Shown: positions 22,721 to 31,594, counted from the first letter of the stretch. The stretch: DNA of 55,885 nt from JAWKHR01 sp041394725 (GCA_041394725.1 JAWKHR010000042.1:1-55885), one strand, 5' to 3'. Notes: generated from the sequence alone by a model not told the origin. Numbers and translations are program-made.

Positions 22721-25414
22721 ATGAGTGAATTCCGCACCCATCCGCATCCGTCGCAGTGGGACGACTACGTCGACTACGAGTCGCGGAGCTGGCCCCGCAA
22801 GGATCGCCGCGCCTACTGGATCATCCCGAGCATCTGCTTCAACTGCGAGTCGGCGTGCGGCATCCTCGCCTACGTGGACAAGGAGACGCTCGAGATCCGC
22901 AAGATCGAAGGCAACCCCGTCCACCCCGGCAGCCGTGGCCGCACCTGCGCCAAGGGCGTCGTGACGCCGAACCAGCTCGAGGACCCGGATCGCATCCTCT
23001 ACCCGATGAAGCGCACCGGCCCGCGCGGCAGCGGCCAGTGGCAGCGCGTGTCGTGGGACGAGGTGCTCGAGACGCTCGGCGCGCGGATCCGGAAGGCGAT
23101 CCAGGAGGACCGGCGGCACGAGCTGATGTACCACGTCGGCCGGCCGGGCGAGGACGGCTACACGAACCGCGTCCTGCAGGCGTGGGGCCTCGACGGCCAC
23201 AACAGCCACACCAACATCTGCTCGTCGTCGGCACGGCTCGGACACTTCCTGTGGTGCGGCGCGGACCGGCCGTCGCCGGACCACGCGAACGCGCGGACGA
23301 TCCTGCTGCTGTCGTCGCACCTGGAGGCGGGGCACTACTTCAACCCGCACGCGCAGCGCATCATGGAAGGCCGCGCGAAGGGCGCGAAGCTCATCGTCAT
23401 GGACCCGCGCCTGTCGAACACGTCGGCGCGCGCGGACCTGTGGCTGCCGGCCCACCCGGGGACCGAGTCGGCGCTGCTGCTCGCCATCGCGCGGCACCTG
23501 ATCCACACGGGCCGCTACAACCGCGCGTTCGTGCAGCGCTGGGTGAACTGGGAGGACTACCTCGAGGCGCGCCGGCCCGACCTGCCGCGCACGTTCGAGT
23601 GGTTCGAGGCGGCGCTGCTCGAGGAATACGGCCAGTTCACGCCGGAGTACGCCGAGGAGGAGACCGGCGTGCCGGCCGGCAAGATCGTCGAGGCCGCCGA
23701 GGCGGTGGCGGCCGCGGGCACCGCGTTCGCGACGCACAGCTGGCGCGCGGCGGCCGCCGGTCACCTGTGGGGCTGGCAGATCACGCGCTGCCTCTACTTC
23801 CTCGTCGTCCTGATGGGCGCGGTCGGTGAACCGGGCGGCGTGAACCTGCACGCGACGAACAAGTTCGTGCCGAAGCACCCGAACCCGCCGCCGGCCCCCG
23901 GCTACTGGAACGAGCTGCTCTTCCCGCGCGAGTACCCGCTCGCGTTCCACGAGATGAGCTTCCTGCTGCCGCACTTCCTGAAGGAGGGCCGCGGCCGCAT
24001 CGACACCTACTTCACGCGCGTCTACAACCCGCTCTGGACCAACCCCGACGGGTTCACGTGGATGGAGGTGCTCACCGACGAGTCGAAGATCGGCCTGCAC
24101 GTCGCGCTGACTCCGACCTGGAGCGAGACCGCGTGGTTCGCCGACTACGTGCTGCCGATGGGCCTCGGCACCGAGCGGCACGACACGATGAGCCAGGAGA
24201 CGCACGCCGGCCGCTGGCTGGGCTTCCGCCAGCCGGTCCGGCGTGTGGCGCTCGGCAAGAAGGGCGAGCACGTCGGCCGCACCGCCGACGCGAACCCGGG
24301 CGAGGTCTGGGAGGAAGCCGAATTCTGGGTGGCGCTGTCCTGGAAGATCGACCCGGACGGCGCGCTCGGCATCCGGCCCTATTTCGAGTCGCCCCACCGC
24401 CCCGGCGAGGCGATCACGATGGACGAGTACTACGGCTGGATCTTCGAGCACTCCGTCCCCGGACTCCCGGCCGCCGCGGCGAAGGAATCGCTGACGCCGC
24501 TCGAGTACATGCGGAAGTACGGCGCCTTCGAGGTGGACAAGGTCGCCTACAGCAAGGCCCACGAGCAGCCGGTGGAGGCGGGAACGGCCGGGATCGAGAT
24601 CGACGGCCGGCGCCTGGCCGGGTTCAACACGCCGTCGCGCCGGCTCGAGTTCTACTCGCGGACGCTCGCCGACTGGGGCTGGCCCGAACACGCGATCCCA
24701 CGCTACGTGCCCGGACAGGTCTACTGGCGCGAGCTCGACCGCGGGAAGCACGAGTTCGACCTGCTCCCCAACTTCCGCCTGCCGACGCTCATCCACACGC
24801 GGTCGCCGGTGAAGTGGCTGTACGAGATCTCGCACAGCAACCCGCTGTGGATGGCCACCGAGGACGCGACGAACCTCGGCATCGAGCCGGGCGACCTCGT
24901 GCGCGTGACCACCCGCATCGGCCACTTCGTCACCCGCGCCTGGGTCACCGAGGGCATCCGCCCCGGCGTCGTCGGCATGTCGCACCACCTGGGGCGCTGG
25001 CGGCTGCACGAGGACATGGGCGAACGCGCCGCGACGTCGCTCGTGAAGATCGCGCACGACGGGCAGGGGCGCTACACGATGACGCAGGTCCACGGCGCGC
25101 GGCCGTTCCAGAGCGCCGACCCGGACAGCGCCCGCATCTGGTGGAGCGAGGTCGGCGTCCACCAGAACATCACCTTCCCGGTCCAGCCCGATCCGGTGAG
25201 CGGCATGCACTGCTGGCACCAGCGCGTGACCGTCGAGAAGGCCGGCCCGAACGACGCGTACGGCGACGTCTCGGTGGACACGAACGCGTCGCACGCGGCG
25301 TACAAGGAGTGGGTCGCGCAGACGCGCCCGGCGCCGGGCCCCGACGGCCTGCGCCGCCCGCTGTGGTTCGACCGGCCGCTCCGCCCCGCGCCGGACGCCT
25401 ACCGGCTCGAGTGA
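22721..25414 (+). CDS. Molybdopterin oxidoreductase, catalytic subunit (CISM/DMSO-reductase family)
   Basis: An 897-residue Mo/W-bisPGD enzyme. The N-terminal [4Fe-4S] ligands are Cys39, Cys42, Cys46 and Cys76, and the likely metal ligand is Cys167 in NICSSSAR. Later the molybdopterin-dinucleotide-binding C-terminal domain starts near NFRLPTLIHTRSPVKWLYEI. There is no twin-arginine signal at the N-terminus, so the enzyme should face the cytoplasm, as described for SoeA sulfite dehydrogenases. Its partner is the fused ferredoxin/NrfD subunit on the other side of the RAYT unit. Convergent to it lies a TauE/SafE exporter gene, which fits a sulfite or reduced-sulfur substrate, but polysulfide, thiosulfate or other substrates are equally possible by sequence. 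The ATG directly follows the REP arm, with no ribosome site of its own. Confidence 0.9.
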   Translation: MSEFRTHPHPSQWDDYVDYESRSWPRKDRRAYWIIPSICFNCESACGILAYVDKETLEIRKIEGNPVHPGSRGRTCAKGVVTPNQLEDPDRILYPMKRTGPRGSGQWQRVSWDEVLETLGARIRKAIQEDRRHELMYHVGRPGEDGYTNRVLQAWGLDGHNSHTNICSSSARLGHFLWCGADRPSPDHANARTILLLSSHLEAGHYFNPHAQRIMEGRAKGAKLIVMDPRLSNTSARADLWLPAHPGTESALLLAIARHLIHTGRYNRAFVQRWVNWEDYLEARRPDLPRTFEWFEAALLEEYGQFTPEYAEEETGVPAGKIVEAAEAVAAAGTAFATHSWRAAAAGHLWGWQITRCLYFLVVLMGAVGEPGGVNLHATNKFVPKHPNPPPAPGYWNELLFPREYPLAFHEMSFLLPHFLKEGRGRIDTYFTRVYNPLWTNPDGFTWMEVLTDESKIGLHVALTPTWSETAWFADYVLPMGLGTERHDTMSQETHAGRWLGFRQPVRRVALGKKGEHVGRTADANPGEVWEEAEFWVALSWKIDPDGALGIRPYFESPHRPGEAITMDEYYGWIFEHSVPGLPAAAAKESLTPLEYMRKYGAFEVDKVAYSKAHEQPVEAGTAGIEIDGRRLAGFNTPSRRLEFYSRTLADWGWPEHAIPRYVPGQVYWRELDRGKHEFDLLPNFRLPTLIHTRSPVKWLYEISHSNPLWMATEDATNLGIEPGDLVRVTTRIGHFVTRAWVTEGIRPGVVGMSHHLGRWRLHEDMGERAATSLVKIAHDGQGRYTMTQVHGARPFQSADPDSARIWWSEVGVHQNITFPVQPDPVSGMHCWHQRVTVEKAGPNDAYGDVSVDTNASHAAYKEWVAQTRPAPGPDGLRRPLWFDRPLRPAPDAYRLE

Positions 25415-25432
25415 CGGCCGGCCCGCGCGCGG

Positions 25433-25726
25433 TCAGGCCGTGATCGTGTAGAGCAGGGTGATGGCCATCGTGGTCAGGACGATCGCCGTCGACCACGCCA
25501 GCAGCCGGTCGCCCCGGCGCACCGAATCGAGGAACGACGCGACGATGCGCGAGACGGGAATGCCGATCAGGATCACGAGGCCGGCGCGCAGCAGCCACTC
25601 GTGGCCGGGCACGTCGAAGAGCCACAAGACCAGCCCCACCGACAGCGTCGCGCAACTCAGCGCGACCCCGGTCTTGAGGACGCGGCTGATCCGGTGCTCC
25701 AGCCGATCGAGATCCGAGTCCGTCAT
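25433..25726 (-). CDS. DUF1634 membrane protein
   Basis: A 97-residue protein with a short polar N-terminus (LDRLEHRISRVLKTGVALS) and three hydrophobic helices. This layout and the partnership with a TauE/SafE gene are characteristic of DUF1634 proteins. Its ATG overlaps the exporter stop (ATGA), so the two are coupled and probably form a membrane complex. The molecular role is unknown; a small accessory subunit of the exporter is the simplest guess. Confidence 0.85.
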   Translation of the reverse strand: MTDSDLDRLEHRISRVLKTGVALSCATLSVGLVLWLFDVPGHEWLLRAGLVILIGIPVSRIVASFLDSVRRGDRLLAWSTAIVLTTMAITLLYTITA

Positions 25727-26550
25727 CGCATGGCCCGATAGAAGTAGAGTGCCGAGACGAACAGCAGCACGCCGGCCATCAGCACCTTGAGACCGCGCAC
25801 GTTGGTCCGCTCCCCGAGCGCGCGGCCCGCCCTGGCGCCGACCAGCACGCCGATCACCGCCGCGGCCGCCAGGTGCGCGTCGACCTGGCCCCGGACGAAG
25901 TAGTTGACGGCGCCGACGACGGCGGTCGCGCCGATCATCAGCGAACTCGTCGCGGCGGCCACGCGCATCGGCACGCCGCACCACGCGTTCAGCGCGGGCA
26001 CCTTGAGCACGCCGCCGCCGATGCCCAGCATCGACACCACGCCGGCCACGAACGACGCGAGGAAGGCGACCGGCATCCGCACCAGGCGGTATGTGACGTG
26101 GTCGCCGGTCTCCGGGTCGTAGAACCGGCCGCCGAGGGTGCCCGGGTCGGTGTCGCGGTGCAGGACGTTGCGACGCCGGAGGCGCGCCAGCATCACGACG
26201 GCCGTCAGCGCCATCACGGTGCCGAACGCCAGCCGCAGCGACCGATCATCGACCTGGTTGACGAGGAAGACGCCGAGGAGCCCGCCGGTGGTCGTGAACA
26301 CCTCGAGCAGCATGCCGAGCCGCAGGTTGACCAGCTGCAACCGCGGCAGCGACGCCGACGCGACGCTCGAGGTCGCGATCACCGTCACCAGGCTCACGCC
26401 GGCCGCGCCGTGCATCGGCAGGTCGAGCACCAGATTGAGGAACGGCACGAGGAAGACCCCGCCGCCGATGCCGAGCAGCACGCCGAAGGCCCCCGCCACG
26501 GTCCCGGCGACCAGCGTCCAGAGTGCGGCGGCGATCATCCGCGCGATCAT
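25723..26550 (-). CDS. TauE/SafE (TSUP) family anion exporter
   Basis: A 275-residue inner-membrane protein with about eight helices in two related halves. The repeated glycine motifs GIGGGVFLVPFL (about residue 27) and GIGGGVLKVPAL (about residue 185) are diagnostic of the TSUP family. Members export sulfite, sulfonates or other small organic anions. A soluble stretch of about 45 residues (RRRNVLHRDTDPG...) separates the halves. The start is ATG 26550; a second ATG at 26538 is possible. A TATATGAT sequence overlaps the start. Its position next to a molybdoenzyme that may oxidise sulfite is suggestive but not proof of substrate. Confidence 0.9.
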   Translation of the reverse strand: MIARMIAAALWTLVAGTVAGAFGVLLGIGGGVFLVPFLNLVLDLPMHGAAGVSLVTVIATSSVASASLPRLQLVNLRLGMLLEVFTTTGGLLGVFLVNQVDDRSLRLAFGTVMALTAVVMLARLRRRNVLHRDTDPGTLGGRFYDPETGDHVTYRLVRMPVAFLASFVAGVVSMLGIGGGVLKVPALNAWCGVPMRVAAATSSLMIGATAVVGAVNYFVRGQVDAHLAAAAVIGVLVGARAGRALGERTNVRGLKVLMAGVLLFVSALYFYRAMR

Positions 26551-26661
26551 ATACCGCGCCGGTGACTCGACTCCGGCGCGGCGCCGCGCGGAGCGTGCGG
26601 ACGCCGCGCCGCGTGACCAGCCCGCACTAATGCGGCGGCGGCGCGCGCCGATGATCCCGAC

Positions 26662-26958
26662 ATGGCCTCCATCGACCAGCACCGGCAGTGGTCCGGCCTC
26701 ACCGCGGCCGGTGCCGCCCTCGCGATGCTGTTCATCGACGGCGTCGGCTCGGCCGTCGTGCTGTGCTGCGGCCTCTGCCTGCCGTTGACGCTGATCTGGT
26801 TCGCCGAGCCGCTGGGGCAGTTCGTGGGCCGCGTCGGCTACCGGCACATCAACCGCGAGTCGCCACCGGAACTCGTGCGGGCGCTCGGCTGGCTCGGGCT
26901 GATCGTGCTGTCCTCCGCCATCCTGTTCGCGGTGGCGCGGACGCTCCGCGGCGCCTGA
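26662..26958 (+). CDS. Small membrane protein, unknown function
   Basis: A 98-residue protein with two or three hydrophobic stretches: residues about 13-32 (AAGAALAMLFIDGVGSAVVL), about 33-48, and 74-92 near the C-terminus (LGLIVLSSAILFAVA), joined by a polar loop GRVGYRHINRESPP. No family recognised. It starts the plus-strand run of membrane-protein genes, divergent from the TauE/SafE gene with 111 bp between starts. Confidence 0.6.
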   Translation: MASIDQHRQWSGLTAAGAALAMLFIDGVGSAVVLCCGLCLPLTLIWFAEPLGQFVGRVGYRHINRESPPELVRALGWLGLIVLSSAILFAVARTLRGA

Positions 26959-27028
26959 CGACGACCGCCGGCGCGGGCCGACCGCCGGCGCGCGTGCTAT
27001 CCTCGGCCTCGGATTCCGCCCCCTCGCG

Positions 27029-27886
27029 ATGATCAGCGTTCCCCTGCGGTTGAGGCGCGCCCGGCGCGCGCAGCTGTTCCAGAAGATCCAGCACGCGCTC
27101 CCGGCGGCCTTCCTGCTGCCCGACGGCCTCGCGCGCCTGCGCGCCGAACCGCACGGGCTCGGCGTCCTGCTCGGCGCCACCGAGGTCGTCGCCAGCGCGG
27201 CGGTGGCGTTCCTGCTCTTCAAGGCGATCCGTGCCGCGCGCCGCCCGATGCCCACCCCGGCGGCCGACCGCGGCGAGCGCCCTGGCGGGACGCGCGGTGC
27301 GGCGCGCGGCGGGAACGGCGCCGGAGACCACGCGGGGCACCACGACGCGAGCCATGGCGGCATCGACTGGGTGGACGTCGCGCTGGCGGGCCTGCTCGCG
27401 ACCGAGGCCTTCGTGCACCGGGCGGAGACCGGGCACCTGCCGCGGCCCACGATCGTGCTCGCCCCGGCCATGCTCGTCCTCGGCCTGATGCACGGGCGGA
27501 TTCAGGCCTGGGGGAACCGTCGGCGCGCACTGCGCGTGGGCGACGACGGCATCAGCATTCCCGGCCGGTTCTTCGGCCGGCTCACCGCGTCGTGGGCCGA
27601 GGTCGCATCAATCGAGATCGGACCGGCCGCCGCGCGCGTGGCACTGAAAGACGGACGGTCGCGAACGATCGACCTGGCCGGCGCCGAGAACCAGCCGGCC
27701 ATCGCGCGAGCGCTCGAGGCCGCGCGCGAACGGCTCGCCGCGCTGGCCGACGCCGACGCCCGGCCCGGCGCCGCGGACGGGACCGACGCCGCGTCCACCG
27801 GAACCGACGCCGCGACCGCGCCACCATCACCGCCGGCCGGCCCGGCACGCCCGACCGCGCCTCCCGCCCGGGACACCGGCACATGA
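27029..27886 (+). CDS. Membrane protein with His-rich loop and PH-like domain, unknown function
   Basis: A 285-residue protein, not recognised as a named family. It has hydrophobic segments at about 46-64 and 115-160, separated by a polar loop with a histidine cluster (GDHAGHHDASHGG near residue 100) that could bind metal. Residues about 168-235 (LRVGDDGISIPGRFFGRL..., then SRTIDLAG) look like a small beta-rich PH-like domain on the cytoplasmic side. The C-terminus is an Ala/Asp/Pro-rich tail. An extended -10-like TGCTATCCT is at 26995-27003. The stop overlaps the next start (ATGA), so it is coupled to the ICMT-like gene. Confidence 0.65.
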   Translation: MISVPLRLRRARRAQLFQKIQHALPAAFLLPDGLARLRAEPHGLGVLLGATEVVASAAVAFLLFKAIRAARRPMPTPAADRGERPGGTRGAARGGNGAGDHAGHHDASHGGIDWVDVALAGLLATEAFVHRAETGHLPRPTIVLAPAMLVLGLMHGRIQAWGNRRRALRVGDDGISIPGRFFGRLTASWAEVASIEIGPAAARVALKDGRSRTIDLAGAENQPAIARALEAARERLAALADADARPGAADGTDAASTGTDAATAPPSPPAGPARPTAPPARDTGT

Positions 27887-28314
27887 GCGCGCTCTCGGCC
27901 GCGGCCTTCCTCGTGATGGTCCTCGGCCTGGTGCTGCAGTACTGGCTGCATCGCCTGCTCTCGTCCTCGCCCGTCGTGATCGCCGTGCAGGTCGCGGCGG
28001 TCCTGACGATGGTCTGGGCGCGGGTGACCTTCGGGCGGCGGAGCTTCCACGCGACGGCGGGCCCGACCGAGGGCGGGCTCGTCACCACCGGGCCGTACCG
28101 CTTCGTCCGTCACCCGATCTACGCGTCGGTCTGCTGGTTCTCGGCGGCCGGCGCCGCGGCGTTCCACGATCTTCCCGCGCTCCTCTGCGTCACGCTCGTC
28201 GTCCTCGGCGCGCTGACCCGCATGGGCCTCGAGGAGCGGCTGCTCGCCGCGCGGTATCCCGAGTACCGCGCGTACGCCGCGCGGACGGCCCGGATGATCC
28301 CGGGCGTCTTCTGA
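27883..28314 (+). CDS. ICMT/NnrU-like integral membrane methyltransferase family protein
   Basis: A 143-residue membrane protein with the conserved core of the isoprenylcysteine carboxyl methyltransferase family: LVTTGPYRFVRHPIYAS (about residues 67-83), then LEERLLAARYPEYRAYAART near the C-terminus. These segments bind AdoMet in the eukaryotic enzyme. Bacterial members methylate unknown small lipophilic substrates or lipids. There are about four helices. It overlaps the previous gene by 4 bp. A true isoprenylcysteine substrate is unlikely in this setting. Confidence 0.88.
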   Translation: MSALSAAAFLVMVLGLVLQYWLHRLLSSSPVVIAVQVAAVLTMVWARVTFGRRSFHATAGPTEGGLVTTGPYRFVRHPIYASVCWFSAAGAAAFHDLPALLCVTLVVLGALTRMGLEERLLAARYPEYRAYAARTARMIPGVF

Positions 28315-28392
28315 GGCGGACGCGCCGGCGGCGCGCGCGATACGACCCGGCCGGGGATCCTGAACCGGAACGGTAGGATAGGCGTGGACCCC

Positions 28393-28971
28393 ATGAGCGA
28401 TCCGGAGACCACGCCGCCGCCCGCGCCCGTGCCGGCACTCGCGGCCGCCCCGGGCGAGGGCCCCCGGCCGGCCGCGGGCGATCCGATCACCGACGGCGCG
28501 TGGCACCGGCTCGATCCGCGCTACGTGGACGTCGAACGCATCGGCCGCTGGATCGTCACCTGCGTCGTGTCGTTCGGCCTCTTCCTGCATCTGCTCTCGA
28601 CGCTGTTCGCCGACGAAGGGCGGTTCGCGATCACCGCGGCGGCGGACGCGGCGGTGCTGGCCCTGCTCGCGTGGTGGTCGTTCCAGTGGCCGGCGATCGC
28701 GTACCGGCGCGCCTCGTACCGCCTGGACGATCGCGGCATCGAGATCCGGCGCGGGGTGATCTGGCGGCGCGCCGTGGTCGTCCCGCGGTCGCGCGTCCAG
28801 CACACCGACGTCGCGCAGGGACCGGTGCAGCGGCTCTACGGCCTCGGCACGCTGATCGTCCACACGGCCGGCACCGAGCACGCGAAGGTCGAGCTGCCCG
28901 GGCTCTCGCACGCGCTGGCGATGCGGATTCGCGATCACCTCCTGCCGGCCGGCGGCGACGATGCCGTCTGA
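28393..28971 (+). CDS. Bacterial PH domain membrane protein (YdbS-like)
   Basis: A 192-residue protein with an Ala/Pro-rich N-terminus, two transmembrane helices (about 50-72 and 78-98) and a YdbS-type PH domain (SYRLDDRGIEIRRGVIWRR ... RVQHTDVAQGPVQRLYGLGTL). In Bacillus the YdbS/YdbT pair is linked to the cell envelope and to resistance against antimicrobial peptides. The ATG at 28393 is preferred; GTG 28384 is in the same frame. It overlaps the larger YdbT-like gene by 11 bp, so the two are made together. Confidence 0.88.
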   Translation: MSDPETTPPPAPVPALAAAPGEGPRPAAGDPITDGAWHRLDPRYVDVERIGRWIVTCVVSFGLFLHLLSTLFADEGRFAITAAADAAVLALLAWWSFQWPAIAYRRASYRLDDRGIEIRRGVIWRRAVVVPRSRVQHTDVAQGPVQRLYGLGTLIVHTAGTEHAKVELPGLSHALAMRIRDHLLPAGGDDAV

Positions 28972-30535
28972 GCGGCGGCTGCACCCGTGGTCGGTGGTCT
29001 TCACGCTGGGCGCCCAGGTCCGCCAGCTCGCGGTGCCGATCCTGCTCGCGCTGTTCGCCGGGTCGCGCAGCGGCAACTGGGGCGCGTGGACGCTCGTCAT
29101 CCTGGTACCGTCGGCGCTGGCCGCGATCGTGCGCTACGTCGCGTTCCGCTACGAGTTCGGCGCGACCGAACTCATCATCCGGTCCGGGCTGATCTTCCAG
29201 AACGAGCGACACATCCCGTATGCGCGCATCCAGAACCTGGACGCCGTGCAGAACGCGCTGCACCGGCTGCTCGGCGTCGTGGACGTGCGCGTGGACACCG
29301 GCACGGCCGGCGGCGACGAGGCGCACCTGCGGGTGATCACCTGGTCGGCCTACGCGGAGGTGCGGGACCGCGTACTGGCCGCGCGCGGCGGCCCTGAGGG
29401 AACCGGGGCCGCGACCCCCCTCGTCGCCGGCGACACCGCCTCCGTCGCGGCGGGCGGCCCGGACGCCGCGAGCCCGCCCGCGGCCGCGCGGGCGGACAGG
29501 GGCGACGTCCTGCTCGCTCTGACCCCGTCGGACCTGGCGCTGCACGGCCTGATCGAGAACCGCGCGATGGTGATCCTCTCGGCCGCGCTGGGCGGCCTGT
29601 GGGAGACGGGCATCCTCGAGCAGTCGGTCGAGCGGTTCATCGGCGGGGACGCGGCGATCCGCGACGCGATCCGCGACGTCGTCGTGGGCATCGTGCGCGA
29701 CGGCGTGGTGCCGTGGGACCGGCTGCTGCTCGTCGCGTCGGTCGTCGCGGGCGTGCTGATCGTGGCGCGGCTGCTCTCGGTCGCGTGGGCGGTGGTGCGG
29801 CTGTACGGCTACCAGGTGCGGCTCGTGGGCGCCGACCTGCGCACCGAGTACGGGCTGCTCACGCGCGTGTCGGCGACGATCCCGCTGCACCGCATCCAGA
29901 CGCTGACGGTGAGCCGCGGCCTGCTGCACCACGCGTTCGGGCGCGCGTCGGTGCGGGTCGAGACGGCCGGCGGGCAGACGCCGGGCGAACGCGGCGCCAG
30001 CGCGCGCGAGGCGCTCGCGCCGATCCTGCGGGTGAACGAGCTGCCGCGCCTCATCGGCCGCGCGCTGCCGGGCCTGGACGTCGCCGCCCCCGACTGGCAG
30101 CCGCCGGCGCCGCGCGCGGGACGCCGCGCGTTCGTCCGTCGCGCGGTGGTGGCGACGGTACCGGTGGCCACCGGCGTCGCGCTGGCCGGCTGGCGCGCCG
30201 CCTGGGCGCTGCCCGTGGTGCTCGCGTGGGCGGCGCTGGCCGCGCGCGTCTACGTCGCGCACCAGCGGTGGGCGCGCGTGGAGGGCGGCGTGCTGTTCCG
30301 CACCGGCTGGATCTGGTCGCACGAGACGATTGCCCGCGTGACGAAGATCCAGGCCGTCGAGATGCTCGAGTCGCCGTTCGATCGGCGGTTCGCGATGGCG
30401 CGCGTGCGCGTGGACACGGCCGGCGCCGGCCAGGGATCGCACCACATCGACATCCCCTACCTGGCGCGCCCGGCCGCCGTCGCGCTGACGGACGACCTCG
30501 CCGCGGGCGCCGCCGCCACCGCCTTCCGCTGGTAG
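28961..30535 (+). CDS. Bacterial PH domain membrane protein (YdbT-like)
   Basis: A 524-residue membrane protein with repeated YdbT-type PH modules, each preceded by a pair of helices. The repeated signatures are NERHIPYARIQNLDAVQN (about residue 80), TRVSATIPLHRIQTLTVSR (about 300) and HETIARVTKIQAVEML (about 450). About six transmembrane helices are visible. It is the usual partner of the shorter YdbS-like protein encoded just upstream. A role in the envelope is likely; the exact function is unknown. Confidence 0.88.
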   Translation: MPSERRLHPWSVVFTLGAQVRQLAVPILLALFAGSRSGNWGAWTLVILVPSALAAIVRYVAFRYEFGATELIIRSGLIFQNERHIPYARIQNLDAVQNALHRLLGVVDVRVDTGTAGGDEAHLRVITWSAYAEVRDRVLAARGGPEGTGAATPLVAGDTASVAAGGPDAASPPAAARADRGDVLLALTPSDLALHGLIENRAMVILSAALGGLWETGILEQSVERFIGGDAAIRDAIRDVVVGIVRDGVVPWDRLLLVASVVAGVLIVARLLSVAWAVVRLYGYQVRLVGADLRTEYGLLTRVSATIPLHRIQTLTVSRGLLHHAFGRASVRVETAGGQTPGERGASAREALAPILRVNELPRLIGRALPGLDVAAPDWQPPAPRAGRRAFVRRAVVATVPVATGVALAGWRAAWALPVVLAWAALAARVYVAHQRWARVEGGVLFRTGWIWSHETIARVTKIQAVEMLESPFDRRFAMARVRVDTAGAGQGSHHIDIPYLARPAAVALTDDLAAGAAATAFRW

Positions 30536-30613
30536 CCGTCACCGCGGGCCGAGCCCAGCGCGCCTGACCGGCCACGCGTTGCCGCGGCCCCGGGCTTCCG
30601 GCACAATCGGGAC

Positions 30614-31591
30614 ATGCGTCACTGGCGCAGGCTGCTCGGCGGCGTGGTGCTCGTGACCGTCTGCGGCGCCTCGACCGCCCTGGCCGTCGTGGCGCGCCGC
30701 GAGGCCCACACGCTCGTCACCAACCCGACCGCGTCGCGCCACATGCCGGGCCGGACGCCCGGCGACTACGGCCTGCCCTGGGACGACGTGGCGGTCCCGG
30801 CGGCCGACGGCGTGTGGCTGGCCGCGTGGTACGTGCCGTCGGCCAACGGCGCGGTCGTGCTGCTCCAGCACGGCTACAAGGCGGACCGCGGCGAGATGCT
30901 CAACGAGGCCGAGATGCTGCATCGCCACGGCTACGGCGCGCTGATCCCCGCGATGCGCGCGCACGACCGCAGCGGCGGCGAGCTGATCACGTTCGGCCTG
31001 CGCGAGGCGCCGGACATGGGCGTGTGGATCGACTGGCTCGCACAGCGGGACGACGTGACCGGCGGGCGGATCGGCGTGCTCGGCAACTCGCTCGGCGGCA
31101 CGATCGCAATCGAGCACGCGGCCGTCGATCCGCGCGTGCGCGCGCTCGTCGCCAATAGCGCGTTCTCGTCGCTCGACGACACGATCGAGACGAGCATCCG
31201 GTTCTTCACCGGGCTGCCGCCGTTCCCGTTCGCGCCGCTCATCGTCTTCTGGGCCGAACGCGAGACGGGGCTCGACGTGGACAGCGTCGACGCGAAGCGG
31301 TGGATCGGCCGGCTCAGCCCGCGGCCGGTCCTGCTCATGCAGGGCGGCAAGGACTCCGTGATCTCCCCGGCCAGCGGCCGGATGCTGTACGACGCGGCCG
31401 GCGAGCCGCGGGAACTGTGGTTCGACGAGGGGCTCCGCCACGCGGCGTTCGACACGGCGCGGCCCGAGGAATACGAACGGCGCGTGGTCGGCTTCTTCGA
31501 CCGCTACCTCCACCCGGATGCGGCGGACGCGCCCGCCGCGCCGGGACCGGCGGTCGCGGGCGGCGGCCAGGCGAAACAGGAAAGGTGGTGA
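30614..31591 (+). CDS. Alpha/beta hydrolase with N-terminal membrane anchor or signal
   Basis: A 325-residue protein. Residues 1-28 are a basic then hydrophobic segment (RRLLGGVVLVTVCG...) acting as a signal or anchor, so the enzyme probably works in the periplasm. The catalytic triad is visible: GNSLGG nucleophile elbow near residue 160, an aspartate in GGKDSVI near 253 and a histidine in LRHAAFD near 280. It resembles BEM46/FrsA-like serine hydrolases; the substrate is unknown. The C-terminus is a Pro/Ala/Gly tail. A CACAAT box lies 6 nt before the ATG. The DUF937 gene follows after 3 nt. Confidence 0.87.
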   Translation: MRHWRRLLGGVVLVTVCGASTALAVVARREAHTLVTNPTASRHMPGRTPGDYGLPWDDVAVPAADGVWLAAWYVPSANGAVVLLQHGYKADRGEMLNEAEMLHRHGYGALIPAMRAHDRSGGELITFGLREAPDMGVWIDWLAQRDDVTGGRIGVLGNSLGGTIAIEHAAVDPRVRALVANSAFSSLDDTIETSIRFFTGLPPFPFAPLIVFWAERETGLDVDSVDAKRWIGRLSPRPVLLMQGGKDSVISPASGRMLYDAAGEPRELWFDEGLRHAAFDTARPEEYERRVVGFFDRYLHPDAADAPAAPGPAVAGGGQAKQERW

Positions 31592-31594
31592 CGG

